A DNA stretch of 64,000 nt from Nocardia brasiliensis NBRC 14402 (GCF_000308475.2 NZ_BAFT02000062.1:1-64000), one strand, 5' to 3'. Positions 54,722-63,683 are shown, counted from the first letter of the stretch. Numbers and translations are program-made. Notes: generated by a model not told the origin, from the sequence alone.

Positions 54722-57700
54722 ATGAATGCCCTGACAGTGACGCTGGGCACGATTGGGACGGCGCTCAGCCTATTGTGTTGGGCCTCGTTCGTCGGCGGCG
54801 TTCGAAACATCGCGCGCACCATCATGATCGGCCAGAGCGCGCCGGACCGCTGGCGACCGTTCTTCCCCCGCTTCAAGACGATGATCGTGGAATTTCTGGC
54901 GCACACGCGCATGGTGAAGTTCCGCACCGTCGGCTGGGCCCACTGGCTGGTGATGATCGGCTTCCTGGCCGGGTTCATCCTCTTCTTCGAGGCCTACGGG
55001 CAGACCTTCGATCCCGAATTCCACTGGCCGATCATCGGCAACTGGGCGATCTACCACCTGGCCGACGAGATCCTCGGCATCGGCACCGTGATCGGCATCC
55101 TGGTGCTGATCGTGATCCGCCAGCTGAACCACCCGCGCCTGCCCGAACGGCTGTCCCGATTCAGCGGCTCGCGGTTCGGTCCCGCCTACATCATCGAGAC
55201 CATCGTGCTCATCGAAGGTCTCGGCATGGTGCTGGTCAAGGCGGGCAAGATCGCCGTCTACGGCCACTCGAACCCGTGGACCGACTTCTTCACCATGCAG
55301 GTCGCCAAGCTGCTGCCGGCCAACGCGACGATGGTCGCGCTGTTCGCGTTCGTGAAGCTGATGTCGGGCAGCACCTTCCTGTTCCTGGTCGGCCGCAACC
55401 TCAACTGGGGCGTGGCGTGGCACCGCTTCTCGGCGTTCCCGAACATCTACTTCAAGCGTGAGGACGACGGCGGCGTCGCGCTCGGCGCGGTGAAGCCGAT
55501 GATGTCCAAGGGCAAGCCGATCGACATGGAGACCGCCGACCCGGACAACGACACGTTCGGCGCGGGCCGCATCGAGGACTTCTCCTGGAAGGGCTGGCTC
55601 GACTTCACCACCTGCACCGAGTGCGGCCGCTGCCAGTCGCAGTGCCCGGCCTGGAACACCGGTAAGCCGTTGTCGCCCAAGCTGCTGATCATGTCGCTGC
55701 GCGACCACGGCTATGCCAAGGCGCCGTACCTGCTGGCCGGTGGCCGCAAGGACATGGGCGGCGACGAGGTCGGCCTGGTCGACGCCGAAGGCGCGCCGAA
55801 CGAGGCCGCGCTGGCGAAGATCTCCGATGCGTCGAAGGCCGAGGCGGAACGTCCGCTGGTCGGCGAGCTCGAGGCCAACGGCATCATCGACCCCGAAGTG
55901 CTGTGGTCGTGCACCACCTGCGGTGCGTGCGTCGAGCAGTGCCCGGTGGATATCGAGCACGTCGACCACATCATCGACATGCGCCGCTACCAGGTGCTCA
56001 TCGAATCGGAGTTCCCGTCTGAGCTTGCGGGCCTGTTCAAGAACCTGGAGAACAAGGGCAACCCTTGGGGCCAGAACTCGAAGGACCGGCTCAACTGGAT
56101 CAACGAGCTGGACTTCCAGATCCCGGTCTTCGGCCAGGACGCGGACAGCTTCGACGGATACGACTACCTGTTCTGGGTCGGTTGCGCGGGCGCGTACGAA
56201 GACCGTGCGAAGAAGACCACCAAGGCGGTCGCCGAACTGCTCGCCACCGCGGGCGTCAAGTTCATGGTGCTCGGCGCCGACGAGACCTGCACCGGCGACT
56301 CGGCCCGGCGCGCGGGCAACGAGTTCCTGTTCCAGCAGTTGGCCGCGCAGAACATCGAACTGCTCAACTCGGTGTTCGAGGGCGTCGAGCAGCAGAAAAA
56401 GAAGATCGTCGTCACCTGCGCGCACTGCTTCAACGCGCTCAACAACGAATACCCGCAGGTGGGTGGCACTTACGAGGTGGTGCACCACACCCAGCTGCTG
56501 AACCGCCTGGTGCGGCAGAAGCAACTGATCCCGGTCGCCTCGGTGTCGCAGAACGTCACCTACCACGACCCCTGCTACCTGGGCAGGCACAACAAGGTCT
56601 ACAACGCGCCGCGCGAACTGATGGAAGCCTCCGGTTCCACCCTGGTCGAAATGCCGCGCCACGGCGAACGTTCCATGTGCTGTGGTGCCGGTGGTGCGCG
56701 CATGTGGATGGAAGAGCAGCTCGGCAAGCGGATCAACGTGGACCGCGTCGACGAGGGCCTCAACACCCTCACCGGTGCCGGTGGCGCGACACCGGGCAAG
56801 ATCGCGACCGGCTGCCCGTTCTGCCGCGTCATGCTCACCGACGGCGTCACCGCCCGGCAGGAAAAGGGTGAAGGCGAAGGGGTCGAGGTCGTCGACGTCG
56901 CCCAGCTCATGCTCGACGCCATCGACCGGGTCGACCCGGCCCGGCTCACCGAGAACCTCACCGTCGTGCAGGAGCCGAAAGCGCCTGCGGTGCAAGAGGT
57001 CGCCGAGCCCGAACCCGAACCGGAGCAGCAGGCCCCAGCCGCCAAGGCCGCGCCGACCGGCGGCGGACTCGCGATGAAGGGCCCGGCGAAGGCACCCGGT
57101 GGCGGGCTCGGCATGAAGGGCGCGGCAAAGGCGCCCGGAGCCAAGGCCGAGGAGCCCGCCGCGGAAGCGGCACCCCCGGTCAAGGGTCTAGCTATGAAGG
57201 GCCCCGCCAAGAAGCCCGGCGGACTCGGCATGAAAGGCGCGGCGAAAGCGCCGGGCGCGAAAGCTGAACCCGCCGCGGAAGAGTCGGCCGCGGAGACCAC
57301 CGCACCGCCGGTCAAGGGTCTCGCTATGAAGGGCCCCGCCAAGAAGCCCGGCGGACTCGGGATGAAGGGTGCGGCCAAGGCGCCGGGCGCGAAGGCGGCA
57401 CCGGCCGCGGAATCCGCTCCCGCCGAATCCACCCCTGCCGAATCCGCCTCCGCCACCGAGTCCGCTTCCGCCGCACCGGCTCCCGCGCCGAAGCCGGTCA
57501 AGGGACTCGGCATGAAGGGTGCCGCAAAGGCGCCTGGCGCCAAGGCGCCGGGCGCGAAGGCACCGGCCGCACCCGCGCCCGCTCCGGCGGCCGAGAGCCC
57601 GGCCACCCCGGAAACGCCCGCAGCCGAACCGGTTTCGGAACCCACCGAAACCAAGCCGACCATCCCCGCCAAGGGTTTGGCCATGAAGTCCGGCTTCAAG

Positions 57701-57916
57701 CGCCCCGGCCCCAAGGCCCCCGGCACCCCCGCGACCCCGTCCGACCCGGCACCCCAGGCCGACCCCGAACCCGTCGCGGAATCCCCCGCCGAGGACACCC
57801 CCGAGCCGCCCCAGCCCACCAACGGCACCGGCAACGGCGAAGCCACACCCCCCACCGCCAAACCAGGCGGCCTCGGCTTCAAGTCCGGCGCCAAGGCCCC
57901 GGGCCGCAAGAACTGA
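54722..57916 (+). CDS. etfD: EtfD-type membrane electron-transfer-flavoprotein:menaquinone oxidoreductase
   Basis: 1064 residues. N-terminal membrane domain (about five helices, 1-270), two 4Fe-4S motifs starting at C298 (CTECGRCQSQCP) and C397 (CTTCGACVEQCP), then two cysteine-rich CCG/HdrD-type domains including HGERSMCCGAGG (C653-C654). In M. tuberculosis the counterpart Rv0338c (EtfD) passes electrons from acyl-CoA dehydrogenases via ETF to menaquinone and is needed for beta-oxidation. The C-terminal 305 residues are an Ala/Pro/Lys-rich extension with nine GL[AG][MF]K units. ATG 54722 with AGAAAGG upstream. A terminator follows the stop. Two acyl-CoA dehydrogenase genes lie nearby. Confidence 0.9.
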   Translation: MNALTVTLGTIGTALSLLCWASFVGGVRNIARTIMIGQSAPDRWRPFFPRFKTMIVEFLAHTRMVKFRTVGWAHWLVMIGFLAGFILFFEAYGQTFDPEFHWPIIGNWAIYHLADEILGIGTVIGILVLIVIRQLNHPRLPERLSRFSGSRFGPAYIIETIVLIEGLGMVLVKAGKIAVYGHSNPWTDFFTMQVAKLLPANATMVALFAFVKLMSGSTFLFLVGRNLNWGVAWHRFSAFPNIYFKREDDGGVALGAVKPMMSKGKPIDMETADPDNDTFGAGRIEDFSWKGWLDFTTCTECGRCQSQCPAWNTGKPLSPKLLIMSLRDHGYAKAPYLLAGGRKDMGGDEVGLVDAEGAPNEAALAKISDASKAEAERPLVGELEANGIIDPEVLWSCTTCGACVEQCPVDIEHVDHIIDMRRYQVLIESEFPSELAGLFKNLENKGNPWGQNSKDRLNWINELDFQIPVFGQDADSFDGYDYLFWVGCAGAYEDRAKKTTKAVAELLATAGVKFMVLGADETCTGDSARRAGNEFLFQQLAAQNIELLNSVFEGVEQQKKKIVVTCAHCFNALNNEYPQVGGTYEVVHHTQLLNRLVRQKQLIPVASVSQNVTYHDPCYLGRHNKVYNAPRELMEASGSTLVEMPRHGERSMCCGAGGARMWMEEQLGKRINVDRVDEGLNTLTGAGGATPGKIATGCPFCRVMLTDGVTARQEKGEGEGVEVVDVAQLMLDAIDRVDPARLTENLTVVQEPKAPAVQEVAEPEPEPEQQAPAAKAAPTGGGLAMKGPAKAPGGGLGMKGAAKAPGAKAEEPAAEAAPPVKGLAMKGPAKKPGGLGMKGAAKAPGAKAEPAAEESAAETTAPPVKGLAMKGPAKKPGGLGMKGAAKAPGAKAAPAAESAPAESTPAESASATESASAAPAPAPKPVKGLGMKGAAKAPGAKAPGAKAPAAPAPAPAAESPATPETPAAEPVSEPTETKPTIPAKGLAMKSGFKRPGPKAPGTPATPSDPAPQADPEPVAESPAEDTPEPPQPTNGTGNGEATPPTAKPGGLGFKSGAKAPGRKN
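57059..57913 (+). repeat. Lys/Ala/Pro repeat tail of EtfD
   Basis: Nine repeats centred on GLAMKGPAKKPG or GLGMKGAAKAPG, separated by acidic Ala/Pro/Glu spacers of varying length. Two of the full units are nearly identical at DNA level. The last unit forms the C-terminus (GLGFKSGAKAPGRKN). The tail is cytoplasmic if the catalytic domain is. Confidence 0.85.
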
Positions 57917-57933
57917 ACAACTGAACAGCGAGG

Positions 57934-57970
57934 TCGGCCCGGGCGTGCAACGCGCCCGGGCCGATTCTTT
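57934..57970 (+). terminator. Rho-independent terminator after etfD
   Basis: TCGGCCCGGGCG pairs with CGCCCGGGCCGA around a short loop and is followed by TTCTTTT. It lies 17 bases after the etfD stop. Confidence 0.85.
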
Positions 57971-58006
57971 TGGGATCCCGTCACGCGAGCGGTCCCGAAT
58001 TCGTCT

Positions 58007-58042
58007 TTCGAACGTTTCGAAATAGGTTACGATTTGTTCGAA
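58007..58042 (+). promoter_or_regulatory. Three TTCGAA boxes before the antitoxin gene
   Basis: TTCGAA occurs at 58007, 58016 and 58037, each a perfect 6-base palindrome; the first two start 9 bases apart and the second and third 21 apart (about two helical turns). They lie directly upstream of the antitoxin ribosome site and are good candidates for autoregulatory binding. Confidence 0.65.
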
Positions 58043-58054
58043 GGAGGTGGCAAC

Positions 58055-58576
58055 ATGCCGTCCGAGGCCTCGAGCCAGCACACATACCTGCCCGAACCAG
58101 CCGAGGAGCTGGCCCCCGTGGTCAGTTTCCTGGCCGCGCACGAGGCGCGTCATGGCGACACGGTACGGCCGCGTTACCTGCTGGTCGGTGCCGACGAGCA
58201 CGATCAAGTAGAGCTGCCGGAGTCCCTGCACCGCGTCCTGGTTCAAGTGGTGTCCGCGCTGCGCGACGGGAAGGCAGTGACGGTCGCGCCGCAAAGCATG
58301 ACCCTGACCACCCAGCAAGCCGCGGACTTGCTCGGCGTCAGCCGGCCGACCGTGGTCCGCTTGATCGATGCGAACAAGATCCCCGCGGAACGCGCCGGAT
58401 CCCGGCGCAGACTACTGCTCACCGATGTCCTGGCTTATCGAGAACAGCGGCGTCACCGCCAGTACGAAGCACTCGCCGCGACCGCGCTCGGCTTGGACGA
58501 CGAAGAAGATCCGGCAGCGGTCCTGGCAGAGCTACGTGAGATCAGAAAGGAAGCTGCGCGAAAACGTCGCAGCTGA
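58055..58576 (+). CDS. Antitoxin with excisionase-type helix-turn-helix
   Basis: 173 residues. A helical N-terminal region (about 1-75) precedes a MerR/excisionase-like helix-turn-helix (about 80-130: LTTQQAADLLGVSRPTVVRLIDANKIPAERAGSRRRLLLTDVLAYREQ). A charged C-terminal segment (about 140-173) may wrap around the toxin. It is the first gene of a toxin-antitoxin pair, with AAGGAGG 7 bases upstream; the toxin start shares one base with its stop. It should repress its own operon through the TTCGAA boxes. Confidence 0.88.
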   Translation: MPSEASSQHTYLPEPAEELAPVVSFLAAHEARHGDTVRPRYLLVGADEHDQVELPESLHRVLVQVVSALRDGKAVTVAPQSMTLTTQQAADLLGVSRPTVVRLIDANKIPAERAGSRRRLLLTDVLAYREQRRHRQYEALAATALGLDDEEDPAAVLAELREIRKEAARKRRS

Positions 58577-59145
58577 TGTTCGGCGCCCTGCTCGACACCT
58601 GCGTACTGTGGCCGAGCCTGCAACGTGACTTCCTGCTCTCGCTGGCTGTGGAGAACCTCTATCGGCCACTCTGGAGCAGTCCGATCCTCGAGGAACTCGA
58701 ACGACACGAAGCTCGTAAACTCGTTCGCCGTGGCCAAGTTCCGAACACCGCACAGGCCACGGCGTCCAGGCTCGTCGCGAGGATGACGACGGCGTTCGAC
58801 GACGCACTCGTCTGCGGGTGGGAGCCGCTCGAGGGCTCGTTCGGGCTCCCCGACGTCGATGACGAGCACGTTGTGGCCGCGGCCGTGGTCGGCGCGGCGG
58901 GAGCGATCGTCACCGAGAATCGGCGCCACTTTCCGGGCGGCCTGCTACCCGCGGGACTGCAGGTGATCGGTGCCGCAGAATTCGCCGCGAATACCTGTGC
59001 CGTCGATCCGGCCCGTGCGCTGACTTCTCTACAGGGACTCTCGCGTCGGCACTGTAATCCCCCGCAGTCGGTCGATGAGCTGCTCGAGGTCCTTTCGACG
59101 CGGTACGGGATGCACGAGGCGGTCGAACTGATATCGAATGCGTAG
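58576..59145 (+). CDS. PIN-domain toxin (putative ribonuclease)
   Basis: 189 residues. PIN fold with a conserved aspartate near the N-terminus (LLDTCVLWPS), a glutamate in SSPILEELERHE, and further acidic residues in GLPDVDDEHVVAAAV followed by TENRRHF. Mg2+-dependent endoribonuclease activity is the family norm (VapC-like). The length exceeds the usual ~130 residues because of a C-terminal helical extension (about 140-189). Translationally coupled to the antitoxin. Confidence 0.85.
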   Translation: MFGALLDTCVLWPSLQRDFLLSLAVENLYRPLWSSPILEELERHEARKLVRRGQVPNTAQATASRLVARMTTAFDDALVCGWEPLEGSFGLPDVDDEHVVAAAVVGAAGAIVTENRRHFPGGLLPAGLQVIGAAEFAANTCAVDPARALTSLQGLSRRHCNPPQSVDELLEVLSTRYGMHEAVELISNA

Positions 59146-59166
59146 GTTTCGACCGCCCGGGCCGAT

Positions 59167-60315
59167 TCAGGGGTGGGTGAGGGTGGCGTAGCGGGTGAGG
59201 TGGTGGTCGGGGGTGCCGTATTCGTGCTGGATGGCGGTGAGGCGTTTGAAGTAGTGGCCGATGGCCAGTTCTTCGGTCATGCCCATGGCGCCGTGTAGTT
59301 GGACGGCGTTCTGGCCGATGAAGCGGGCGGCGCGGGCGACGGTGACCTTGGCGGCGGCGACGGCGCGGGCGCGGGCCGGGGGTTCGGCGGCGAGCGAGTA
59401 GATCGCGAGATAGGTGGCGGCGATGGCTTGTTCGAGTTCCATATACATGTCGACCATGCGGTGTTGCAGCACTTGGAAACTGCCGATCGGCTGACCGAAC
59501 TGCTTGCGTTGCTTGGCGTATTCGAGGGTGTCGGCGAGCACGGTACGCAGGCAGCCGACGGTTTCGGCGGCGATGGCCGCGATGGCGGTGTCGACGGTGG
59601 GTTCGATCGCGACCCAGGCGGTCCCCTCGATGCCGAGCAACGCGTCGGCGGGCACCCGGAAATCGGTGAATACGAGGTCGGCGGCGACCCGGTCGTCGAT
59701 GGTCCGGTACGGGTGCACTTCGACACCGGCAGGCGGGTTTTCCGCGTCGAAATCCATGCAGAACAACGAGATACCGCGCTGATCGCGCCGATTGCCCGCG
59801 GTGCGCGCGGTGATGAGCAGGTGCGTGGCCAGCGGCGCGCTGGTCACCACGGTCTTCGCGCCGTCGAGCACCCACGAGTCACCGTCCTGCCGTGCGGTGG
59901 TGCTGACGTCGTGCCAGGTCTGGCCCGAAGTCGGTTCCAGCGCAGCGAAAGCCGTGCGCGCCTCGCCCGCCGCGATCTGCCGCAGCACCGCGTCGGCGCG
60001 TTCCCCGCCGGAGCGGTTCAGCAGTCCGGCGCCGACGACGACGGTGTCGACGAACGGTTCCACGACCAGCGCGCGGCCGAGTTCCTCGGCGATGACCATC
60101 ATTTCGACCGGCCCGCCACCCATCCCGTCGACCCGCTCGGGCAGGATCGCGCCGAGGATGCCGAGTTCGTCGGCGAACGCGTGCCAGATCGCGGGCTGCC
60201 AGCCCGGCCCGGATTTGACCGCGGTGCGGCTCTTTTCCAGGTCATACCGCGCGCCGAGGAAGCCGGCGAGGGCGGTGCGGAGCAGTTCCTGCTCGTCGGT
60301 GAGTGTGAAGTCCAT
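59167..60315 (-). CDS. Acyl-CoA dehydrogenase (FadE-type), second subunit of a pair
   Basis: 382 residues with the ACAD fold: MDFTLTDEQELLRTALAGFLG at the N-terminus, FAD-binding segments in the middle (DSWVLDGAKTVVTSAPLATHLL) and QLHGAMGMTEELAIGHYFKRL near the end. The usual C-terminal YEGT-type catalytic glutamate is not obvious, as in heteromeric steroid/CoA dehydrogenases in which only one subunit is active. The start shares one base with the stop of the upstream subunit gene. It oxidises an acyl-CoA and should reduce ETF. Confidence 0.85.
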   Translation of the reverse strand: MDFTLTDEQELLRTALAGFLGARYDLEKSRTAVKSGPGWQPAIWHAFADELGILGAILPERVDGMGGGPVEMMVIAEELGRALVVEPFVDTVVVGAGLLNRSGGERADAVLRQIAAGEARTAFAALEPTSGQTWHDVSTTARQDGDSWVLDGAKTVVTSAPLATHLLITARTAGNRRDQRGISLFCMDFDAENPPAGVEVHPYRTIDDRVAADLVFTDFRVPADALLGIEGTAWVAIEPTVDTAIAAIAAETVGCLRTVLADTLEYAKQRKQFGQPIGSFQVLQHRMVDMYMELEQAIAATYLAIYSLAAEPPARARAVAAAKVTVARAARFIGQNAVQLHGAMGMTEELAIGHYFKRLTAIQHEYGTPDHHLTRYATLTHP

Positions 60316-61544
60316 CAGAGCCCCAATGCTGCTTTGGCGAGGATGTTTCGCTGAATCTCGTTGCTGCCCGCGTAGATCGAGCCGGCCCGGTCGTTGAAGT
60401 AGCGCAGCGGCGCGACCGCCTGCCATTCGGTGCCGCTGTGGTAACCGTCCGCGGGCGGTGTGAATTCGGCGATCGGCCCACCGGGTTTGGTGGCATGCGG
60501 TTGATACACCCGGGCGCGCGGACCGGCGGCGGTCAAGGCCAGTTCGGTCAATTGCTGGCTCAGCTCGGTGGCGAGGATCTTCAACATGGAGGCGGCCGGT
60601 CCCGGGTTCTTGCCCCGCGCCATCGCCGAAATCGTGCGGTACTCCAGTATTTCGAGCACCTCGGTGCGAATCCGCGCCTCCGCCAGGCGCGCCGAGAATG
60701 CCGGATCGTCGATCAGCGGATTGCCGTCCGGTCCCGGCTGCTGGGCCGCTTCGAGGCCGATTTCCTGCGCCATCGCCTGCAGGTACGGCGCCATCGCACC
60801 GCCGCGTTCGTGCACGAGCAGGTATTTGGCGACGGTCCAGCCGTCGTCGATCTGCCCGAGCACATTGCTTTTCGGTACCCGGACGTTGTCGAAGAAGACC
60901 TGGTTCTGCACCTGTTCGCCGGAGGTCATCACCAGCGGGCGGATCTCGATGCCGGGCGAGGTCATATCGATCAGCAGAAAGGTGATGCCTTGCTGCTTCT
61001 TTCCCGACCGCGAGGTGCGCACCAGGCAGAAGATCCAATTCGCCTCGGTGGCATGGGTGGTCCAGATCTTGCTGCCCGTGCAGACGAGGTCGTCGCCGTC
61101 CTCGACCGCGGCCATCGTCAGCGCGGCGAGGTCGGATCCCGCCTCCGGTTCCGAATAGCCTTGGCAGAAGAAGACTTCCCCGGTCAAGATGCGCGGCAGG
61201 TAGAAGGCTTTCTGTTCCTCGGTCCCGTAGGCGATGATCGCGTGCGCGACCATCTTGATCCCCATCGGGGACAGCGCGGGCGCTCCCGCCAGTGTCGATT
61301 CCCGCGCGAAGATGTAGTGCTGGGTCAGGCTCCACGCGCACCCGCCGTATTCGACGGGCCAGGCGGGCGCCGCCCAGCCGCGCGCGTGCAGGATCCGCTG
61401 CCACTGCATGCTGGCCTCGTGATCGGGGTAGACGCTCGTCGCCAACCGTCCGGCGCGCCGCAACTCCGGCGTCAGCTCGGCGTCGAGAAACGCCCGCACC
61501 TCGTCCCGAAATGCCAGATCGGCCGCTGACCAGTCGAATTCCAT
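60315..61544 (-). CDS. Acyl-CoA dehydrogenase (FadE-type), first subunit of a pair
   Basis: 409 residues. Segments typical of the family: SEPEAGSDLAAL, GSKIWTTHATEANWIFCLVRT, FLLIDMTSPGIEI and a C-terminal GSIYAGSNEIQRNILAKAALGL. The catalytic YEGT glutamate is replaced by alanine (YAGS), as seen in several mycobacterial steroid-side-chain FadE proteins, where a helix-G glutamate acts instead. Coupled to the second subunit gene; an alpha2beta2 enzyme acting on bulky or branched acyl-CoAs is inferred. Substrate unknown. Confidence 0.87.
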   Translation of the reverse strand: MEFDWSAADLAFRDEVRAFLDAELTPELRRAGRLATSVYPDHEASMQWQRILHARGWAAPAWPVEYGGCAWSLTQHYIFARESTLAGAPALSPMGIKMVAHAIIAYGTEEQKAFYLPRILTGEVFFCQGYSEPEAGSDLAALTMAAVEDGDDLVCTGSKIWTTHATEANWIFCLVRTSRSGKKQQGITFLLIDMTSPGIEIRPLVMTSGEQVQNQVFFDNVRVPKSNVLGQIDDGWTVAKYLLVHERGGAMAPYLQAMAQEIGLEAAQQPGPDGNPLIDDPAFSARLAEARIRTEVLEILEYRTISAMARGKNPGPAASMLKILATELSQQLTELALTAAGPRARVYQPHATKPGGPIAEFTPPADGYHSGTEWQAVAPLRYFNDRAGSIYAGSNEIQRNILAKAALGL

Positions 61545-61692
61545 CAGCCCTCCCGGAGGGTGTGCGCCAGTGCGTCGCCATCGGCCGGAGCCGAAACGAG
61601 ACAGGACCTACGTGTGTCCCGCCACTGTAGCAAACTGATGTCACCTGCCAGCAATTAACGGAAGCACGCGCCTATTCCCGGTAAAACCCGAG

Positions 61693-62226
61693 CTAGGCGT
61701 CACAATCCTCGAAGAAGGCCCGGACGTAGCCCGCCGACTGATAGGCGTAGTCCCACGCCCAGCGCGGGACGGAGAGGCGGGGTGCCGGGTCGACGAAGAG
61801 CAGCTCGCCGGACCAGCACTTGCCGAGGATGTAGCGGGCCCGGGAGATGTGCGGGGTGAAGGTGACCACGATGACGCGCTGCCAGCCGCCGGCCCGCGCC
61901 ATCCGCGCGAGAAAACGCCCCTCGCCGCGGGTGGTGCGGGGCGCGGGGTCGAAACAGATCACCTGGAAGCTGTAGCTGCCGTGACAGATTCGATTGATCA
62001 GGGTGCTGTGCTCGTACGGATCCGAGATCAGGACCCGGGGCGCGAAGCCCTCGGAGGCCAGCCGCAGCGCCAGCTGTTCGCGGCCGTCGTGCGCCCCGCC
62101 GAGGACCAGGATCGCGTCGGCGGACACGGGGACATCGGTGCGCGGCCGGACGTAGACGGGCCATAGCGCCGCCACGACCGACACGGCGGCGACCAGGCCG
62201 AGCACGGCCCACCGCAAACGTCGCAT
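61693..62226 (-). CDS. YdcF/DUF218-family membrane-anchored protein
   Basis: 177 residues. One N-terminal membrane helix (about 5-25) and an extracytoplasmic Rossmann-like domain: DAILVLGGAHDGREQLALRLASEG, VLISDPYEHST, and VTFTPHISRARYILGKCWSG. DUF218 proteins include SanA, which affects envelope barrier function, and ElyC. The ATG at 62226 is chosen because it opens the membrane segment; a longer frame has no such start signal. Divergent from the UDP-glucose dehydrogenase gene. Confidence 0.85.
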   Translation of the reverse strand: MRRLRWAVLGLVAAVSVVAALWPVYVRPRTDVPVSADAILVLGGAHDGREQLALRLASEGFAPRVLISDPYEHSTLINRICHGSYSFQVICFDPAPRTTRGEGRFLARMARAGGWQRVIVVTFTPHISRARYILGKCWSGELLFVDPAPRLSVPRWAWDYAYQSAGYVRAFFEDCDA

Positions 62227-62330
62227 CCCGTCGATGCTAGCCGTGTCGTCGCAGGTCAGGGCGGCCAACCCGGGCGGCGTCGCCACATGTACACCTACCG
62301 TTGCCGTGACCCTTGCCTCGGTGACGTGGT

Positions 62331-63683
62331 GTGGCCATCGGGGAGGCTTATCAATCGATCACGCGATGCACAGTCTTCGGAACCGGGTACCTCGGGGCCA
62401 CGCACGCGGCGTGCATGGCCGAACTCGGGCACGACGTGATCGGGGTGGACGTCGACCCGGGCAAGGTCGCGAAGCTGTCCGATGGTGTGGTGCCGTTCTA
62501 CGAACCCGGTCTCGAGGAGGTGCTGCGGCGCAATCTCGACGCGGGCAGGTTGCGGTTCACCACGTCCTACGCCGAAGCCGCGGCGCATGCGGAGGTGCAC
62601 TTCCTCGGCGTCGGCACGCCACAGAAGAAGGGTGAGTACGCCGCGGACCTGAAATACGTGCACGCCGTGGTGGATACGCTCGCCCCGATGCTGGAGCGTC
62701 CGTCGGTGATCATCGGCAAGTCGACCGTGCCGGTCGGCACCGCGACCGCGCTCGGCACCAGGGCCCGCGCGCTCGCCTCGGCCGAGGTCGAGGTGGCGTG
62801 GAACCCCGAGTTCCTCCGGGAAGGCTTCGCGGTGAAGGACACGCTGCGCCCGGATCGTCTTGTGCTGGGCGTGGATCGGGAACGCGACGCGGCCACCTGG
62901 GTCGAGCAGCTGGTGCGCGAGGTCTACGCGGATCTGATCACCGCCGAGGTGCCGTTCCTGCTCACCGACCTGGCCACCGCGGAATTGGTGAAGGTCTCGG
63001 CCAACGCCTTTCTCGCGACCAAGATTTCGTTCATCAACGCGGTCTCGGAGGTGTGCGAGGCGACCGGCGCGGACGTGACGATGCTGGCCGACGCGCTCGG
63101 CTACGACGCCCGCATCGGCCGCCGATTCCTCAATGCCGGACTGGGTTTCGGCGGCGGCTGCCTGCCGAAGGACATCCGCGCGTTCATGGCGCGCTCCGGT
63201 GAGCTCGGCGCCGATCACGCGGTGGCGTTCCTGCGCGAGGTCGACAACATCAACATGCGCCGCCGCACCAAGGTGGTGGACATGGCGGCGCGCGCCTGTG
63301 GCGGTTCGCTGCTCGGCGCGAACGTGGCGGTGCTGGGCGCCGCGTTCAAACCCGAATCCGATGACGTGCGCGACTCCCCGGCGCTGAATGTGGCGGGCAT
63401 GATCCAGCTGCACGGCGCGGTGGTGACCGTGTATGACCCGAAGGCACTGGAGAATTCGCGCCGGGTGTTCCCGACGCTCAACTACGCCACCTCGATCGCG
63501 GAAGCGTGCGATCGCGCCGATGTAGTCTTGGTGCTCACCGAATGGGACGAGTTCACCTCATTGCGTCCGGCCGATCTGGAGCGAGTGGTGCGGTCCCGGT
63601 CGATCATCGACGGGAGGAATTGTCTCAATCGTGCCATTTGGCGAGAAGCCGGATGGGTGTACGCCGGACTGGGTACCCCGTAG
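62331..63683 (+). CDS. UDP-glucose 6-dehydrogenase-like enzyme
   Basis: 450 residues at most. The NAD-binding motif is CTVFGTGYLGATHAACMAELG; the catalytic cysteine lies in FGGGCLPKDIR; EVAWNPEFLREGFAVKDTL and VKVSANAFLATKISFIN are family segments. It oxidises UDP-glucose to UDP-glucuronate or a similar nucleotide sugar. Equivalent to Rv0322 (udgA). The start is uncertain: the GTG at 62331 lacks a ribosome site, whereas GGGGAGG lies inside the frame at 62340-62346 and the family normally begins at R-C-T-V-F, coded from about 62361. Confidence 0.88.
   Translation: MAIGEAYQSITRCTVFGTGYLGATHAACMAELGHDVIGVDVDPGKVAKLSDGVVPFYEPGLEEVLRRNLDAGRLRFTTSYAEAAAHAEVHFLGVGTPQKKGEYAADLKYVHAVVDTLAPMLERPSVIIGKSTVPVGTATALGTRARALASAEVEVAWNPEFLREGFAVKDTLRPDRLVLGVDRERDAATWVEQLVREVYADLITAEVPFLLTDLATAELVKVSANAFLATKISFINAVSEVCEATGADVTMLADALGYDARIGRRFLNAGLGFGGGCLPKDIRAFMARSGELGADHAVAFLREVDNINMRRRTKVVDMAARACGGSLLGANVAVLGAAFKPESDDVRDSPALNVAGMIQLHGAVVTVYDPKALENSRRVFPTLNYATSIAEACDRADVVLVLTEWDEFTSLRPADLERVVRSRSIIDGRNCLNRAIWREAGWVYAGLGTP

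Noticed and set aside
54770..56995. A 741-codon open frame on the minus strand opposite etfD
   Set aside because: Its translation is Arg/His/Asp/Val-rich without any domain; it is the third-position shadow of the etfD coding frame, which has clear iron-sulfur motifs.
60316..61644. Apparent fusion upstream of the second acyl-CoA dehydrogenase giving 825 residues
   Set aside because: The upstream part is in an alternative frame of the other dehydrogenase and reads as Arg-rich noise; the real start is the ATG at 60315.
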